Both the position numbers and the translations under genes were made by a program. This document shows positions 23,627 through 37,861 of a stretch of 64,000 nt of DNA, one piece after another. The notes beneath the pieces are model-generated. The model saw only the letters and a list, made by a program, of their open reading frames with translations. It was not told the origin of the DNA and did not search any database. Numbering within the stretch: the first letter of the stretch is position 1; each line of letters opens with the position of its first letter. The stretch is taken from the NCBI GenBank assembly GCA_020086605.1, contig JACBWW010000016.1:26128128-26192127 (forward strand), written 5' to 3'. This stretch comes from Lanius collurio (lineage: Eukaryota; Chordata; Aves; Passeriformes; Laniidae).

Positions 23627-24140
23627 TTCCTTTTCATTAGGGATCTAAACTATTAAAGATGTAACCTTAAGTCATAGTGTATTGAAAATATCATTGGAAA
23701 GATATTAATGTTAACTTTTTATTTAACATCCAAAGCATTTTCAAGATAATTTTTGCTGCCAAGGTATGTATGTCTATTTAGCCTGCAAGACACTTTTATG
23801 GATTCTGCATAAGTAACTATTACATTGTTTACAAGCCTTATTAAACACCTTTTTGTATTGTCTGGAAATAGTCCACTCTAGTTATGTGTATGTTAATTTA
23901 TTTGTCATCAGAAGAGCACTTTGCCTAAAAGAAAGGACTGACAATTGTGCAAAATGTTTACAATTCTTTGTGAAATTGTAGTTTATCATTAGTTTGTAAG
24001 TTATTACTAAAAGTATTACCTGCATTTGAGTTGTATACAGCCTATATGTTAAAGCTTTTTTCTGTGAGTTTACAAAAATGAATTTTGGTTGCGAATATTT
24101 TCAAAAAGAACTGAATAAAGTTTCTGCTGTAGCATGCCAA
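23627..24140 (+). other. LHX8: LHX8 3' UTR
   Basis: AT-rich, noncoding sequence after the stop codon. The best end signal is AATAAA at 24,114-24,119, followed within about 30 bases by a GT/T-rich stretch (GTGTGTTTCT) typical of a cleavage region. Longer forms ending near another AATAAA (about 25,011) are possible. Confidence 0.65.
24114..24119 (+). terminator. Probable LHX8 poly(A) signal
   Basis: A canonical AATAAA about 490 bases after the stop codon, with a GT-rich element shortly downstream. Cleavage would be expected about 15-25 bases after it. Confidence 0.6.
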
Positions 24141-27100
24141 GCAAAAATGTGTGTTTCTATGGCTAAACTGTTGATCATTTGTCAAGTGCTTAACTTGGAT
24201 CTTCAATTTTAAGAGAAGGTCCCTGGTATACTGAGGAACATTACCCGTAAACGATACCCGTTTCGATTGATCATTTTATGGACTTGGATGGGTCTTGAAA
24301 CACTCCAAATATGTGCTATACAAGTGGGTACATGCAAAGCAGTGCTGCTCCTCAGAGTGCAAACCTGGAGGGGAGGGAAATAGGGGATATGTAGGACAGA
24401 TTTTAAACTATGGCTCACCAAGTGGAGAACCTAAAGTCACATCTGATTTAATATTTTGAATCTTTCTTACTTCAGCTTTTATTTTCATCTGTGTTTTTAT
24501 CTCATGAATTTGTTAAGCAGGGCAATAAAGAAGATGAAATACTTAAACAGTCTGCTTTTAAAAAGTAAAATCTAGTCTGGAATTTCAACTGACCTATATC
24601 AAACTGCATATGAACAATGAGTGGAATTCAGTCAAATGTGCTACAGTCTACTGTGTTTAGAGCTGTCAAAGTGGTAAGATTTACTCACAGAGCATGCTTT
24701 GATACACTGATTCGATGAACAAAGGTTACTATAAATTCAACTGATTTTTGTCTTCACAGACTAGCTTCCTTCAACGATTTAAGACCGATCGCCTCTGCTC
24801 ACTTAAATTTTATTTGCATCAGAAGAAAACCATCCTTCCTTTGGAAGGAATGTGTGTATCCACATCCCTTTTTTTTCTCTCCCAACTATGCATCAGTGTC
24901 TACTCTGTGAAATTCCTATGATGCCAGTCAAACCATTTCCATTTGGAAAAGGTAGTTTTCTCTATTGATGACTTTTGCAAGCAGAACTTTGATGGCAAGC
25001 TCTGAATTAATAAAGTTCCATAAGTTCTAATGCTGGCACTGTTTTAAGTGCTGCTTGTAGATGTCTGAACTAATCTGAATAGCAAAAGCAATCTCCTTGC
25101 ACTGGCACATTGGTTTGTCAAGGGTTTTATTATCCTGCCTTCTTTTTTTTTTTTTTCTTCACAAAACACTCAAGGTGGAGGCTGTAGTGGAACTTGACTG
25201 ACTTTACATTTTATTTGAGCATACATAACTTCTAAGTGAAGTGTCCGGGGTAGAATACTGAATTCCAGATGCTATTATCAGTACCTAAGCTAGCTCCATC
25301 TATCTACTTGCATAGCAGCAGACAAACTAGTTTTTGTGCATTTGTCTGATATGCTGAAGTTTTACCAGTTAAATGCTAAATAATGTTAATTTAGATGTTA
25401 ACATAACTTTGTAATTTAAAATGCAATTCGGCTTGCACTGAGTCCCTTTAAGGAAAGGGACTTATTCACTTATTCACTCTAATTTGATGAACTGAGTTGC
25501 TTCAGGTTGCCTGAAACAAAAGCAAGCTTAAGCTTATTTATGCAACACCTCTTTCTGTTCAATTCCAAAGTTAGAACAGGATTAAAGTACAGGGGGAGAA
25601 ATTTTCCTATTTCCCTATGAAAATCGGAAGCAGAAGTATTCATCTTTTGCCACAGTTGAGTGCATGAGCAGATGTTTGTGAGTGTAGCTGAGAAAATGCA
25701 GAGCTGAAAATCAGAAACTCCAGCAGAGAATCTGGGCTTTGAGTCTACCTTTGCCAGTGCCAGAGCTGTCTGCAGCTGGTGTTGGGCTGACAGAGCCTAC
25801 AGCAAACTGAGGATAGTTTGTCAGCTGCGCTCAACTGAAGCTGCTGCTGTAGCTTGACTGTGACTGCTTTTTTGACAAGTCTCAATGTTTGTCTTTCCTG
25901 GTTGTACACTAGCTTCATTTGTTACTTTGCTGCAGAGCTTTTCAGCCCTATAGCCATCCTCTCTGCCTCCCGCTGTATAAAAAAAGCAGCTCAGATAATG
26001 CCGTGATGAAGTAATTCAGGGGCTCTCTTTGCAGAAGGAGAGTGCAGCTATAGCCGGAACATGTATGCTGAGCCCACATCTTTTAGATGGCATAGATTCA
26101 ATTTAGAATTGCAAATTTGTATTAAATTTATGTATGAAATTGGTCTTAACATCTCACATAACCTATGTTGAGCAGAGAGCAACATGCAGCTTTGCTGTGT
26201 GGGTGCTTTCACAGAGAATTGTATTTGCAATGTATTTCCTCTGATCCCAAAGCATTTAGCTACAAGGCTGGACTTACTAATAGTTTCAGTGTAACATACA
26301 TGAAGATATCTAAAATGGAACTAATGGCTATTGACTTTCACACCTTTTCCCTTTCCTTCCATAACCTGTCCAATTAAGGCAAGCTGGGGCTGTTTCATGT
26401 ATTATTTTCTGTTGGAAAAGTAAACTGCAAAATAAAACTTAAAATTTATTGTATTTAACCTGATAAGAGGAGGGAGAAATATTGAAGAAAAATTTCCTCC
26501 TGGTGCAAACTTCCCAGAATCTCTAAGGGATATATTATTGGAAGTTGGTAGTATTTTAGGTTGCAGAGTAATGAAATGGTCTACTCATACAGTATCTTTG
26601 AAGGTCTTTTGGAAATATTTAAAACTCTGCAATTAAATAAAATATTGGAATCTAGAAGTTTTGAAATTCCACCTATCCACTGGAAAGCTGGTTTTTGTTC
26701 ATGTGAAAATAAATCTGAAAAGTATTTAGGTAATCCCTAATCTGCTTTTCACCCCAAGGCACACCAAAATATCTTAGTTTCTGCTGGTTGGAGATATTGG
26801 TCTAATCTACTCTAAAACATCTTCAGTAGCAGAAAGTTTTACAGATTCTCCAGGAAATCTGACACTTCCTTCAGAAAACAAACAAACAAAAAATAATGAG
26901 TCTTTGCCTGCTGCCCAAGCAAATCTGATTCACTTTGGTTTAACCAAGGTCTTGCTGCTGCTTAGCTGAAGGATTAGGGTATATAAATGGCTCAAGTATT
27001 GTGGGTTCTAGACTGACAACCGCTTTTCTTCTATTAGCACTGCCCTCCACCTTCTGCTTGTGGCCAGCTGTTACCTTGTCTCTTGCTCACCATTCTGCTT

Positions 27101-28639
27101 AGATTACTGCAACTTACATAAGCAATTTCTATTTTACCATACTGAATTTTCCCCTGTTTCTTTTTTACTATTTCTCAAAGTTTTCAAAATATTTCTGAAT
27201 TCCAGTTCTGAACTCCTCTGTACTGCCTCTTTGGAGTGTGCCTCAGTGGAAAAGTGTTTTGATCCAAACTTTTTTTCCCAATTTCTGTTTTCAGTAAGTT
27301 TCCAAATCTGCCCTTCAGTCGGAAGAGACCCTTCTAAGCAGAGTACCTGAATTTATTATTATTCTCTAACCAGCTAGCAGCAGGGGAGTCTACTTTGACC
27401 TAAAACACAGGAGCTGCTTCAATATTTCTAGCTGCAGGAGTCTGTTGATGCAACCTGACATGGTTTTACTGTAACCAGTGGTCCAGCACTAGTGTCTCTT
27501 CCCTAGTCCTGGATGGATGCCAGCAAAAATGCAGAATGACAGCCTTTGTCTTCAACCTCCAGACAGGTCTCTTGCAAAAAGGTTCTTCTATAGTTCATTT
27601 GGCTTTTTAAATATCTTTTTCTAAATGTACCACATATATTTTTACCACACTTTCTGTTTATGACAAACCTGCCCTGAATATCTTGCTTCAGGAATACTGA
27701 GGGCTTGTTCTCCTATGTACCAAGGCTGCACAGTCACAAACAGCTCCAAAGGAGTTGACAGTTCTGACAGTTCTGCCTTCACCAGCCATGGGACACTCAC
27801 CGCTGCTGCAGAACAGATCAGTTTGGATAAAGCAGGTAGCTTGACATGTTTTCCTAAGTAATAATAAAGCTAAAAGGCAGCTGATTTTTTACTGCATTGC
27901 TGTGCTGCAATACTCAGGCCTTTTAGTGCTGGAAAATTATTATGGTAACCTAGAATATACTGTGATTATAGAATTCAATTCAGAGCTAAAAATGCAAACT
28001 TCCCAGACTGAAGAGGTTCTTTAGTATTGTTGTTCCATAGCTAATACCTTAGTGTATCTAAGAAGAAGAGATTTTACCTTCTATACAGACAGGATGAAGT
28101 GGAAGGCAAAAAAAGCCTGATCACGTTGCCAGATATATCAGAGTTCCACATTGTTCTGCTGTTTCTTAAATCAGTTAGAAATAGCAGGTCTCGCCTTTCC
28201 TCTTCACTTGAATGTGCTTTTTTTCCTGTATCAATAATTTACTAGTTCAGAGGGGAGCTCAAGAAGACATATAATATCTTTACTGTTTGAGAAAACTGTT
28301 GAATATATCTCCTAAAACTTTGCTTAGTTCAAAGCTTAAGGGCCTTGTTGCAAAACCACAGAAGTCCAAGATACCAGAGGAGGATTAACAACAGAGGCAG
28401 TTAACACTCTTTCTGACATCAAGCTTAGAAGATCAGGACTTAATTCTCTGGTGAAAGCTGCTGCAAAAATATCCATATCATTTCTAGGCATGTTGGAAGT
28501 ATGGTTCTGTGCTTAAGGCCATTATCCAGAAATGCAGTACCTGCTCGTCCCCAAGGACACAGCAAGGACAGCTCATATTTGTTGTGAGTCCAGTCTGTTC
28601 ATAAACTTCCAAATTTCTGTGAAGTAATAAAGGTGCTAG
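24141..28639. other. Intergenic DNA between LHX8 and the CR1 copy
   Basis: AT-rich sequence with no exon, RNA gene or repeat family that I could recognise. Open frames do not exceed about 96 codons and show no family resemblance. A TATAAA-like string at about 26,980 has no gene attached to it. Confidence 0.6.
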
Positions 28640-29590
28640 TCACAGAATCACATAATAAACTGAGTTGGAAGGGACCCTAAAGGATCATCGAGCCCTGCAT
28701 GGCACCATATCCAAGAGTCATATCATGTGCCCAAGAGTATTGTCCAACTGCTTCTTGAACTCTGTAAGGCTTGGTGTTGTGACCACTCCCCTGGGGAGTC
28801 CATTCCAATTCCCAACCACCCTCTGGGAAGAACCTTTTTCTAAAATCCAATCTAAACCTCCCCTAACACAACTTCAGGCCGTTCCCTCAGGCCCTGTCAC
28901 TAGGCACCAGTGAGAAGAGATCAGTGCCTGTCCCTCCTCTTTCCCTCACAAGGAAGTTGTAGATGCAATAAAGTCTCCCCTCAGTCTCCTCTTCTCCAGG
29001 CTTAACAGAACAAGTGACCTCAGTGGCTCTTCACATGACTTCCCCTAAAGGCCCTTCACTGTCTCTGTTGCCCTTCTCTGGATGTTCTCTAATAGCTTAA
29101 TATCCTTCTCATGATGTGGTGATCGAAACTGCACACAATGCTCGAGGTGAGGCTGAACGGCACAGAGCAGAGCGGTACAATTCCTTCCCCTAACTGGATG
29201 GCGATGCTGGGCTGATGCACCCCAGGACACGGTTGGGCCCCTGGCTGCCAGGGCACTGCTGACTCATACTTCAACTTTCTGCCAGCCAGGATTCCCAGCT
29301 CACTTTCCACGGCACTGCTTTCTAGCATCTGGTTTCCATACATCCAGGATGCCTACATCCCAGGTGCAGAATCTGGCACTTTCCCATGTTGAACTTCATA
29401 TGGTTGGTGATTGGCCAGTCCTCTTGTTTGTAAAGGTCTCTCTGCAGGGTCTCTCTGCCTTTGAGAGAGTCAAAAACTCCTCCCAGTTTTGAATCATCTG
29501 CAGACTTGCTTAATATCCCTTCCAGTCCTGCATCCAGGTCATTAATGAGATGCTGAGGAGCATGGGACTGAGAATGGAGTGACCTCATCC
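28640..29590 (-). mobile_element. CR1 LINE, 5'-truncated, about 0.95 kb, antisense
   Basis: Read on the - strand, the element ends at 28,640 with the CR1 tail (the + strand shows CACAGAATCACA followed by GTTGGAAGGGACC). Towards 29,590 it keeps recognisable reverse-transcriptase C-terminal pieces in several frames, for example ITNHMKFNMGKCQILHLG and a downstream piece ending LLENIQRRATETVKGL. Frameshifts separate them, so it is dead. It is the longest CR1 copy in the window. Confidence 0.92.
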
Positions 29591-32500
29591 ACTATATCCA
29601 CCTTTGTGCCCAACCCATGAACCAATTTCTCAACCATTGCATGACGTGTTTATCCAACTGTATGTTGGACATCACCCTAAAAACAAAGATCCATTGTTTG
29701 TCTATCAAAACCACCACAGATTTGAGAGACAAATTATCTGGCAGCTACATTTTCTCCTAGTAATTTTAAGTCCGTGCAGTATACCCTCTATTTTCCAAAC
29801 ACGTTCCCCTGAAATGAAAACTATGACAGTGACTTTGGAAGGAATGTTGACTCCTTTCACACTGACTTGCTGTCATCAAAAGAAATGACATGACAGAAGT
29901 CTTCTGAAGTCTAAAATCTTTCTTCTCACCAGGTAGTGCAGTACCATACCTTCACACAGACTATTGAGCTCTCTCTTCTTGTTAAAAAATGCATAAATCA
30001 ACTTGATGAGGACATCCACAGTCATTCTATTAATATTAAAAATACTTTCAGCCTGAGAGAATTACTTATTTGAGGAATAGAATCAGGACTATGGGAAAAA
30101 CAAGCTCAACCTAGAACTATTACACAACAGTCTCAGACCAGTTCAGCTAGGCTTTGCCAGTAAGTGCTCTTGTTTACCACTCTGAAAGGCTTGAACCCAG
30201 CAAAGAAAGCAATAAAACCACAAATCTCTATTGAGAAACTTCTGAGAGTCAGTTTTGATAAAATGGCTCAATTGAGATCAAATCAATAAGGAAATACTAC
30301 TACTGCAAGAAAAAGAGAAAAAAAAATCACATAAATTTTAATTTAAACACTGAGCTATAAAGATGCATCTTTTCCTGATCCCCGATCTCTTATCTTGTAT
30401 TAATGAAAACGTGCAGAAGGTTTTGGTAACTTCTGGAAGCCTGCTTTTGGAACATCCAATAAAACAAGGACAAAGATTTTGCATCTTCATATCATGCTAT
30501 CTGCTCAAGCACAGCTATACTCCCATGGTGATTGCTTTTATGTCAGTACACAATGTTCTTATGTGGGAGAAATTATTCATGCAAATATTAAGAGGACAAA
30601 ACCTACACAGCTTGTAAATATTCTCTTGGTACAAGGTACAACAACATCCTCAGATGGGACTGTATGAGGATGCATTAGAAAACAGGTACTGACCAAGGTA
30701 AAATCTATCTGGGTAAAAAAAAAAAAAAATCAGAGCATATCTCGGATCCTTTTATTATTTAGACAAATGCTTCAAAAATATATTAATTATATATGCGTGT
30801 GTGTGCATGCATGAGTGTATGCATGTGTGGGGGTTTTTTTTTTCTATATTTGGTTTGTGTTTTAAAGTGTACTCACTTCATATGTTACTTATAGCTGTGA
30901 ATCCCTTCAGTTAAAAAAAAAGAATAATGAAGTAAGCATTTACTCTTTTAGTTGAAACAGCTGGCCAACTGAAGTGTGATGTAAGACATTTGAGCTTCAG
31001 TATTTATTCATTAACAGGATTAGCAGCACAGGTGGAGCAACCAAAGTCAAATGTTTGGCTCTCTACCCATCATTTGTCTCTGTGACAACACTCGTCCTTT
31101 CTCTTCTACTCCTGCTAATTTCTTTTTTCCCCCACAAAAATAAGGGTACAGCAATTCAACAGTACTCTTGGGAAAACATCTTACAACTTCCTTTCCTGCC
31201 TGCAAATTGTGCATTCCTCTCTTTACACAGCTCTCCCTGGACTTCTTCCCATCCCTCTCAAAAAGAGCTTTTCCCTGTTGGGCACATCCATGACAATGCA
31301 TCAGCTCTCTTTGGATCACTGCTGTCTTATGGGCTTGTTCGTTTTTTTGATGGGCACTTCTGGTTTGGTTTGGATTTTTTTTAAAAACTCTGCCATACTG
31401 CAACAGAAACCAATCCCCTTTCTGAATGATGTAACAGCTGCCATCTGTTATTATCTGCACCATTATTATTTCCTGAGTTAATCTCATGGGAGAAAGATGT
31501 CTCCTGCTCCAAGCCTCCCAAAAACAAAGATTATTACCATAATAGGGGAACCTTAGGACAAGTAACAGTATGCTAGTATATTAAAAAGTTACACATTTTC
31601 TTATTTTAAAATTATGCCATTGCATTCGTAGAACAGCCACTCCATTAAAAAAAAAAATCACACAGAGAAATGTTTGAGTTTTGTTTAATATAAGTTAGCA
31701 GGTCATCCAAGAAAGTTAATCATAAAAATACCATTTAAATAGCATGTAAGCTGTAATATGCTGAATGCAGGCTTCACTAGCAGCCACTTTTTAAAACTAT
31801 TTACAGAAATAATCAGCAGAAATACTAGCATTCCTATAATACAGACACTGGCATTTAGACAAAATATGATTTTAAGATCAAAGAAGTGTGTATCTATGTC
31901 ATGCATAGTTAAATGCATAAAAATATTACTTTTCAACGTGCACTTTGATCTTCAGTGTCTCTGCAGGAATTTGTACAGGGTAGTGAGCTAGGATGCTCAG
32001 ACACACCCCACTGATACATTCAAAAAGAGTTGCCTCTACCATACAAGAGCCACTAATACTAAACTCACAAAGAGTTTAACAATTTTTTTAAGCTCTGGTG
32101 ACCCAGAACTACTGCAGCTGACTGTTATACTATTATTTGTTAATCTGTTTTGGACCATTGTTAGTGTTCTCAAAAAGCAACCCACTTGTGAGTATAAACA
32201 TACTAATATGACACTGTTCAAGTTGTCAGTATTTCTGTAAGAAAGTGGAACTTCATAAACTAAAACAAACAAACAAATAGTAAAATAACTAGAAAATTTT
32301 TTTGACATTATCATTTGAAGCAAAGTAAGTACAGACCCTTCTCCTGGGAGGACTCTGATTCTTTTCCAAACTTAGCCTCTTTCAGACTCTAAAATTAAAA
32401 CAGATTGCCTGCAGAGCTCAGCCAAACCAACAGAAAAGAGAACCTGGGACTTAATGAAATGAAAGTTGACTCAAGACAGGAAATTGAGTTGGTCAGATGT

Positions 32501-34034
32501 GTTGAAAATGATGGCAACCAGAAACTACATTATGAAGCTCTGTATAAAACAATCCTTTCCTTCTCCAAGCCATCTGCAGATGTGCGGATTTCCAAAGGGG
32601 CATGCCAGGTTTTTGCAGAAAATGCACCAAAAGCAACATTGATCTGCAAAGTCAAACCACAAACATGTGTACAGGTGGTACACAGGAGACACTAGCTGAG
32701 ACAAAAACAGAAATATTTTCATCCCATATTTCCGACCAGGGTCTGATTGACTGTAGTCAGTTACGTTACCATTTCCTTCTTTAGGAGAAATTTCAGTCAG
32801 ACCACACCACTGCTGCTCTGTTACTGTGGCCCAGAGTAACTGCAGCACAATGGCAACTCATGGGGCCAGAGCGGAGCAAGGCAGCCTCTTTTCCCCTCTC
32901 CCTGAGCAGCTGGCACCAGCGCTAGAGAGGGCACCTCCATGAGCAAGGTGCTCAGAACATAGGTGCTTCCCAAAACAAACCTACCGACTGAAAAGGAGTG
33001 GCCATGCTGCATTCCATCAAGTGGTGACATGGGTCACTGGTCTGTGTTCCAGGGCTGCTGGGGAGACTTGCACAGTATGACATTCCTCTTGGCTAACCAA
33101 AAAGAACAAACTGTGCAAAAGCAAAATCCCTAGAAAAGACTGCAGATCAGACTGCCAGTACATGAGAAAAAACTCCAGGTAGGCTTTGAATTAATCTGGA
33201 TGTGGATTAAAGTTTCTGTGGCATGTAGCCACATTAGATTTAAATGTAATGTGAATAGCAAGAAAACCATGTGAGATACGAAACCCATCAGTCTGAAAAC
33301 AAATTTTAAAAAAGGCAAGAAAGCAATTTTGTTAGTAAACCTGACATTTTCTCAAGGAGGACAATATAACTAATAGCTGCAGCCAGTTCCAACAGACTGC
33401 ATGTTGGAGATACTCATGTTAGTTTAAAAAATAAAAACATTCCGTTTTTAATCAAAATAACAACGTACATATGAGACACACAGTAAAAGGTCCACTGTGC
33501 TCCGGAATCCCCTTAAAATAAATTTTACATTACAATTATACCTTCCAGTGTCTGGGTACACTATGTTAGATTCCACAAGGCTGTACATGATCACTTGAAT
33601 TTGAACAATGTTCTTTAACATACACAATGCTTTACTGTTATTGTTACTTTCTGGCATGGTCAAAATTGAGTTTTTTATCAATGCTTTATAGAACAAAAAG
33701 CATGCAGGTTTTGTTTGTCAAATTTCCATCGGATTAAATGTTAAAAAGAAAAAAACCCCAAAACAAATAGAAGGGAAACAAAAGTAAATCTGCTGTCATG
33801 GAGATTTACCATAGAACAGCAGTGTCTTTTTTCTCTTCCAAGCAACTCTAATTTATCTCTTCCCATGTGGCATGGCCTCAAGTCAGTCTACCTGCTAACG
33901 TGGGCTCAGGGAACACCAATACTTCTCTGAAGATCACTTTTGCTTGTTCACCTTTCACTGTTTAGTTTGGACTGAACTGGTCCATATCTAAACTTCCTAG
34001 GCTGTGTCATTCTCCTCTCCATATGCATTCGCTT
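29591..34034. other. Intergenic DNA, no gene recognised
   Basis: AT-rich, with A/T runs and a GT-rich simple stretch near 30,787-30,832. The longest frames (146 codons antisense at 31,047-31,487; 107 codons at 32,525-32,848) have no family resemblance and no splice context that convinces. Nothing supportable was found. Confidence 0.6.
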
Positions 34035-34180
34035 TCACAGAATCACAGAATATTCTGAGTTGGAAGGGATCTTCAAGGATCATGGAGTCCAGCTCTTAGG
34101 TGAAGAGCTCATACAGGGATCAAATCCACAATTTTGTCACAAGCTCCCTTTTCCAGCAGCTGCATACCACCCCTTTTGGC
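34035..34180 (-). mobile_element. CR1 LINE 3' end, antisense
   Basis: It begins with the CR1 3' tail in reverse complement (TCACAGAATCACAGAAT followed by GAGTTGGAAGGGATC). It fades into unrecognised sequence after about 100-150 bases, so the right end is approximate. Confidence 0.85.
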
Positions 34181-34850
34181 ACAGACCTAGGCTGAATAAG
34201 TACTGCTACTCACAGCCAGTGACTGGACAGCACAAACCAGTCTCCCCACCAACACTGATATCATTTAACCCTTGCTAAAAAATAGCATCTTGTGGTATAA
34301 GCTTCATACACAATAATTTTCCATTATATATGCTGCAACTATGTGTACAGAGATTGTGTGTGCATCTTTTCACTATTTAGCCACTGAAACCCAAACACAT
34401 AGCCATACTAGATTGCTTTGCTAATTCAAGGTCTCATTGCAGGGAATGCTGAATGCCAGAAGCAACTGCAGACAAGGCTCTATATGGAATGACTTACAAG
34501 GCATACCTTAACCTCAAGTCCAAATTCTTCCTTTGTCCTGACTCCAAATAATTGCTCCACTGCTACCTCTGCTGAAATCCATCCCCATCCCGGGAAAACT
34601 TTTGCATGGGGTTTGGTGGTGTCCTTTTTCCTTTCCTGTCTTCCAGAAAAATGTATGCAACAGGCCCCTGGCCAGATGGGGAGTCATCGGCCACAGGTCA
34701 TCTGCACATGATCCTCTGCCAATTCATGGCGTACAATAAAGGTTTTTTCACTTCTCACAAAGACAGGGGAAAACACGACTGTGAGAGTTCTGAACTCCAA
34801 AAAAGACTTCTGTTGATCTCCATGGTATCGTTTCAGCCATATACCTAGCT

Positions 34851-35288
34851 CGATATAAGATCTCAATTCAGGTTAAGACAAAAAACAATATGGTTTATTA
34901 TAACATCGTTCAAAAAATTTAAATTGAAATGAAAAAATGTAACAAGCAATCCTCCATCCTTTGTAAATAAACCCCAGAATGTCCCTCCAACGAGGAGCAG
35001 TGGCAGCGGCCCCTCCCTGAGCCTTCTCTGCTCCGCTCCTACGCGGCAGCGTCGCCCCACACGCCCTCAGCATCAAACTGTACCTCGCACCCCGTCGGCA
35101 CCAAACCGCGCCCTCCACCCCGCCGGCACCAAACCGCGCCCGCGTCACCCCGTGTCGCTCCCAGCGCAGCCGGAGTCGCTCCCCGTCCCCGCTCCGCTGC
35201 TGCCGCCGCTCGGCAGAGCCCCCTGATCCCGTCCCGCACAGCCCCGCGTTCAGCCCGGCGCGGTGCAGACGCACTCCGGCTTATATCG
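34851..35288. repeat. GC-rich block bounded by a 9-bp inverted repeat
   Basis: An isolated CpG-rich block (densest at about 34,985-35,280) in AT-rich DNA. CGATATAAG at 34,851-34,859 is matched by its reverse complement CTTATATCG at 35,280-35,288. Inside are two clear copies of an imperfect 25-bp-scale unit containing GGCACCAAACCGCGCC (about 35,095-35,140) and a degenerate third copy. On the - strand the GC-rich part is followed by AATAAA at about 34,889. It could be a mobile element, an LTR or a small CpG island. I cannot assign a family. Open frames on the - strand (133 and 100 codons) are low complexity. Confidence 0.35.
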
Positions 35289-37837
35289 AAATCTTTATTA
35301 GAACAATCCCCAAGAACTGTAAAACGGTGAAGTAACAACAAAATTAAGCACTTCTGTTATCAAAGAAATTTGAACAATAGGTTTCTATTTCTGCATAGCA
35401 AAAGCAACACGGTTTAGAGCTCAAATCGTGCTCGTGTTAATTCGGTTTTGGCAAAACAGTATAATCTTAAGAATCATATTAATGAAACAGTAACCTACCT
35501 TTCATTTCTTAAACTTCAAAGAGTCATTTTTATGGGTTTTGGGACAAATTCATGTGGACATTTTGTAGCATAGAGTAACAGACAATTTTAATAGTAGCGC
35601 TAGTGTTACTTGAACATGAAGAAACACTTATTTTCTAATTGTTTACAGTGTAGTACAAATTACGTATTATCCCAAAAATCATTGCCTGTATCAAAAGTTT
35701 AAAAATTTAGAACAATTTATAAAACACTTCCAGAATAGGAAATTATCAGTCTTGAAATGGAGAAGGAACTTTATGCTTATAAACACGGAAATAGATGCAT
35801 TACAGTAATATATATGTAATTGTTAGCTTAATTCCTTCTGTTGTAAGTAGCAAGAGCCCAGTTCTACTCACAGTCACATAGGTACAACACACATGATCAT
35901 TGTAACAGAAAGCAGAATAGGCCCAAAAGTCCACTATAGCACAAATTAAAGCTATTTTAAAAATCCACTGTATAAAAATGGAACAGTCTTGCATTGTTTT
36001 CATTTATTTGCAACACTTGTCATGTTTTCTCCCAGATCACACCATCAACTTTCATAACTTGACAACAGCAACAGGGAAATGATGGGTGCTGCATCACACA
36101 GTCCAAACACACCTGACATGCTTACCACAGTTCATTTTTTGTTAGTTATTTGAAATAAAGTGTTGGTTTTCCTCTCTAGCCTTTTCTGTTTTGCAGTCTA
36201 CATGGTATAAATGAATTTCAAAATGTAAGCCAGGTAAAGTAACAGCCAGTAAGGCACTTTGTCTTCAAGGACACAGCTGTCCAGGCGGAGCAATTGGTCA
36301 AAGGGAGACATTCTTTTTATTAAAAAACAGTCAGTTTATTCTTCATAATCACTTCTTTGACAGCCCATTTGTGGAAGAACACTTACTGACTATTCTAGAA
36401 TCAGCCTGACATTGCATCCACCAAAATATTTTTCCTGTTCTACAGCAGAACATGCAATAGTAAAATATTTCATTAAATACTAACATTTAAAAGAATATTC
36501 AGCATCCTTGGATCACCCAAGAATCATCCACTGAATACTGTTTGAAAAAAAAAACCCTCAGCAGAAGAAATTATCCTATCTTCTTGTTTCTGTGTTTTGT
36601 TTCTGTGGGGTTTTTTTGTTTGTTTTGTTTTTTTACAAAATTTGAAGGCTTGACATTTAAACTTTGGTATAAAACATGTAAATGAAAGCCATCCAGTAAT
36701 ATGCTCTAGGGAGATACAATGAATCCAAATCGAACTAAACAAACATGATTACATGGATGAGATAGCAGATGTTTTCTACTGTCTTGGTTTCTACATTCTG
36801 CTTATTTGTGATCCTGAGAATGTTTTGGGTTTTTTTTCTACTCATGTAAAAAGGTCTTTCTTCAAAGCCACCTGCTTTTCCAAAGCTCCTCCCAAGGAGA
36901 AGGTGCCTGGAATGACCCTGACTCGTGACCCCGACCCTGGCATGGCCCTTAGCAGTTCGGGAGCCTACTAATTCTGGGTTCTCCCATCCCCTCCATCCAG
37001 TACTGCAAGCACAGAACCAGTGGCAGCTGGTGGCACTGTGGGCACTGTGTCATCAGCCCTGGGGGGCCCTGCAGCAAAGCACATGATACATTTTACCATG
37101 TTCTACTCTCTAAAGTAAAAAATGTAGTTTTGAATTTTATACTAAATTAAGCAACAAAGTAAATGTCCAAATCCATAAATGTCAAATACTAGTACCTTCT
37201 CTGTGGCGCACATCTGCAGACTCTGGCCCACAGGATTAATTTGGAACTGTTATAATAAGATAGTATTGAAACATTTTGGGTGAATCCTTCCCAAGTAAAT
37301 ACTTGCATTAATTTTGACTTAGTAATTATTAGCAATTTATTTTTAGAAAGCCAATTATAATACTAAATAATTACTACTTACTTACTGAATTTATTGATTA
37401 CAAAATCTACATGGTATTGCTTTGTATTTTCACAGTTCTCATAATTATATCATAAGAAAATGGCTTTTAAATTTTCTTCTCAGAAACGGTGATCAGTTAC
37501 ATTCTAAATACTTTCACAAAACAGGGAGAGGAGTAAATTTACACATACATATTTTTAACCGTATACAAATAATAATACAATTTAAAACTTTCACTTTTAG
37601 AAATTCCTTCAGTAAATGCATAGGCTTGTTACAAAAGTTTTCTAATCAAATAACTGTATACTATTTCTATTATGTTTTATTCCAAGTAAACTCTGTGGTT
37701 ACATTCATACGATAAAAAAGCAAGCTATATTCAGAAATATGCTTTTTCAGTCAAGCTCCCAGTAAGACACTCAAGTCCAGTAGAAATATAGATTATGTAA
37801 TGCAGTTTCTTCAGCTGAAAATTAATCAGTACTATTT

Positions 37838-37861
37838 AAAAAAAAAAAAAAAAAAAAAAAA
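37838..37861. repeat. A24 homopolymer
   Basis: A run of 24 adenines on the + strand, read as T24 in the SLC44A5 direction. No retroelement was recognised directly beside it. Confidence 0.9.

Noticed and set aside
31047..31487. 146-codon antisense frame in intergenic DNA
   Set aside because: No family resemblance, ordinary AT-rich composition, no splice or promoter context.
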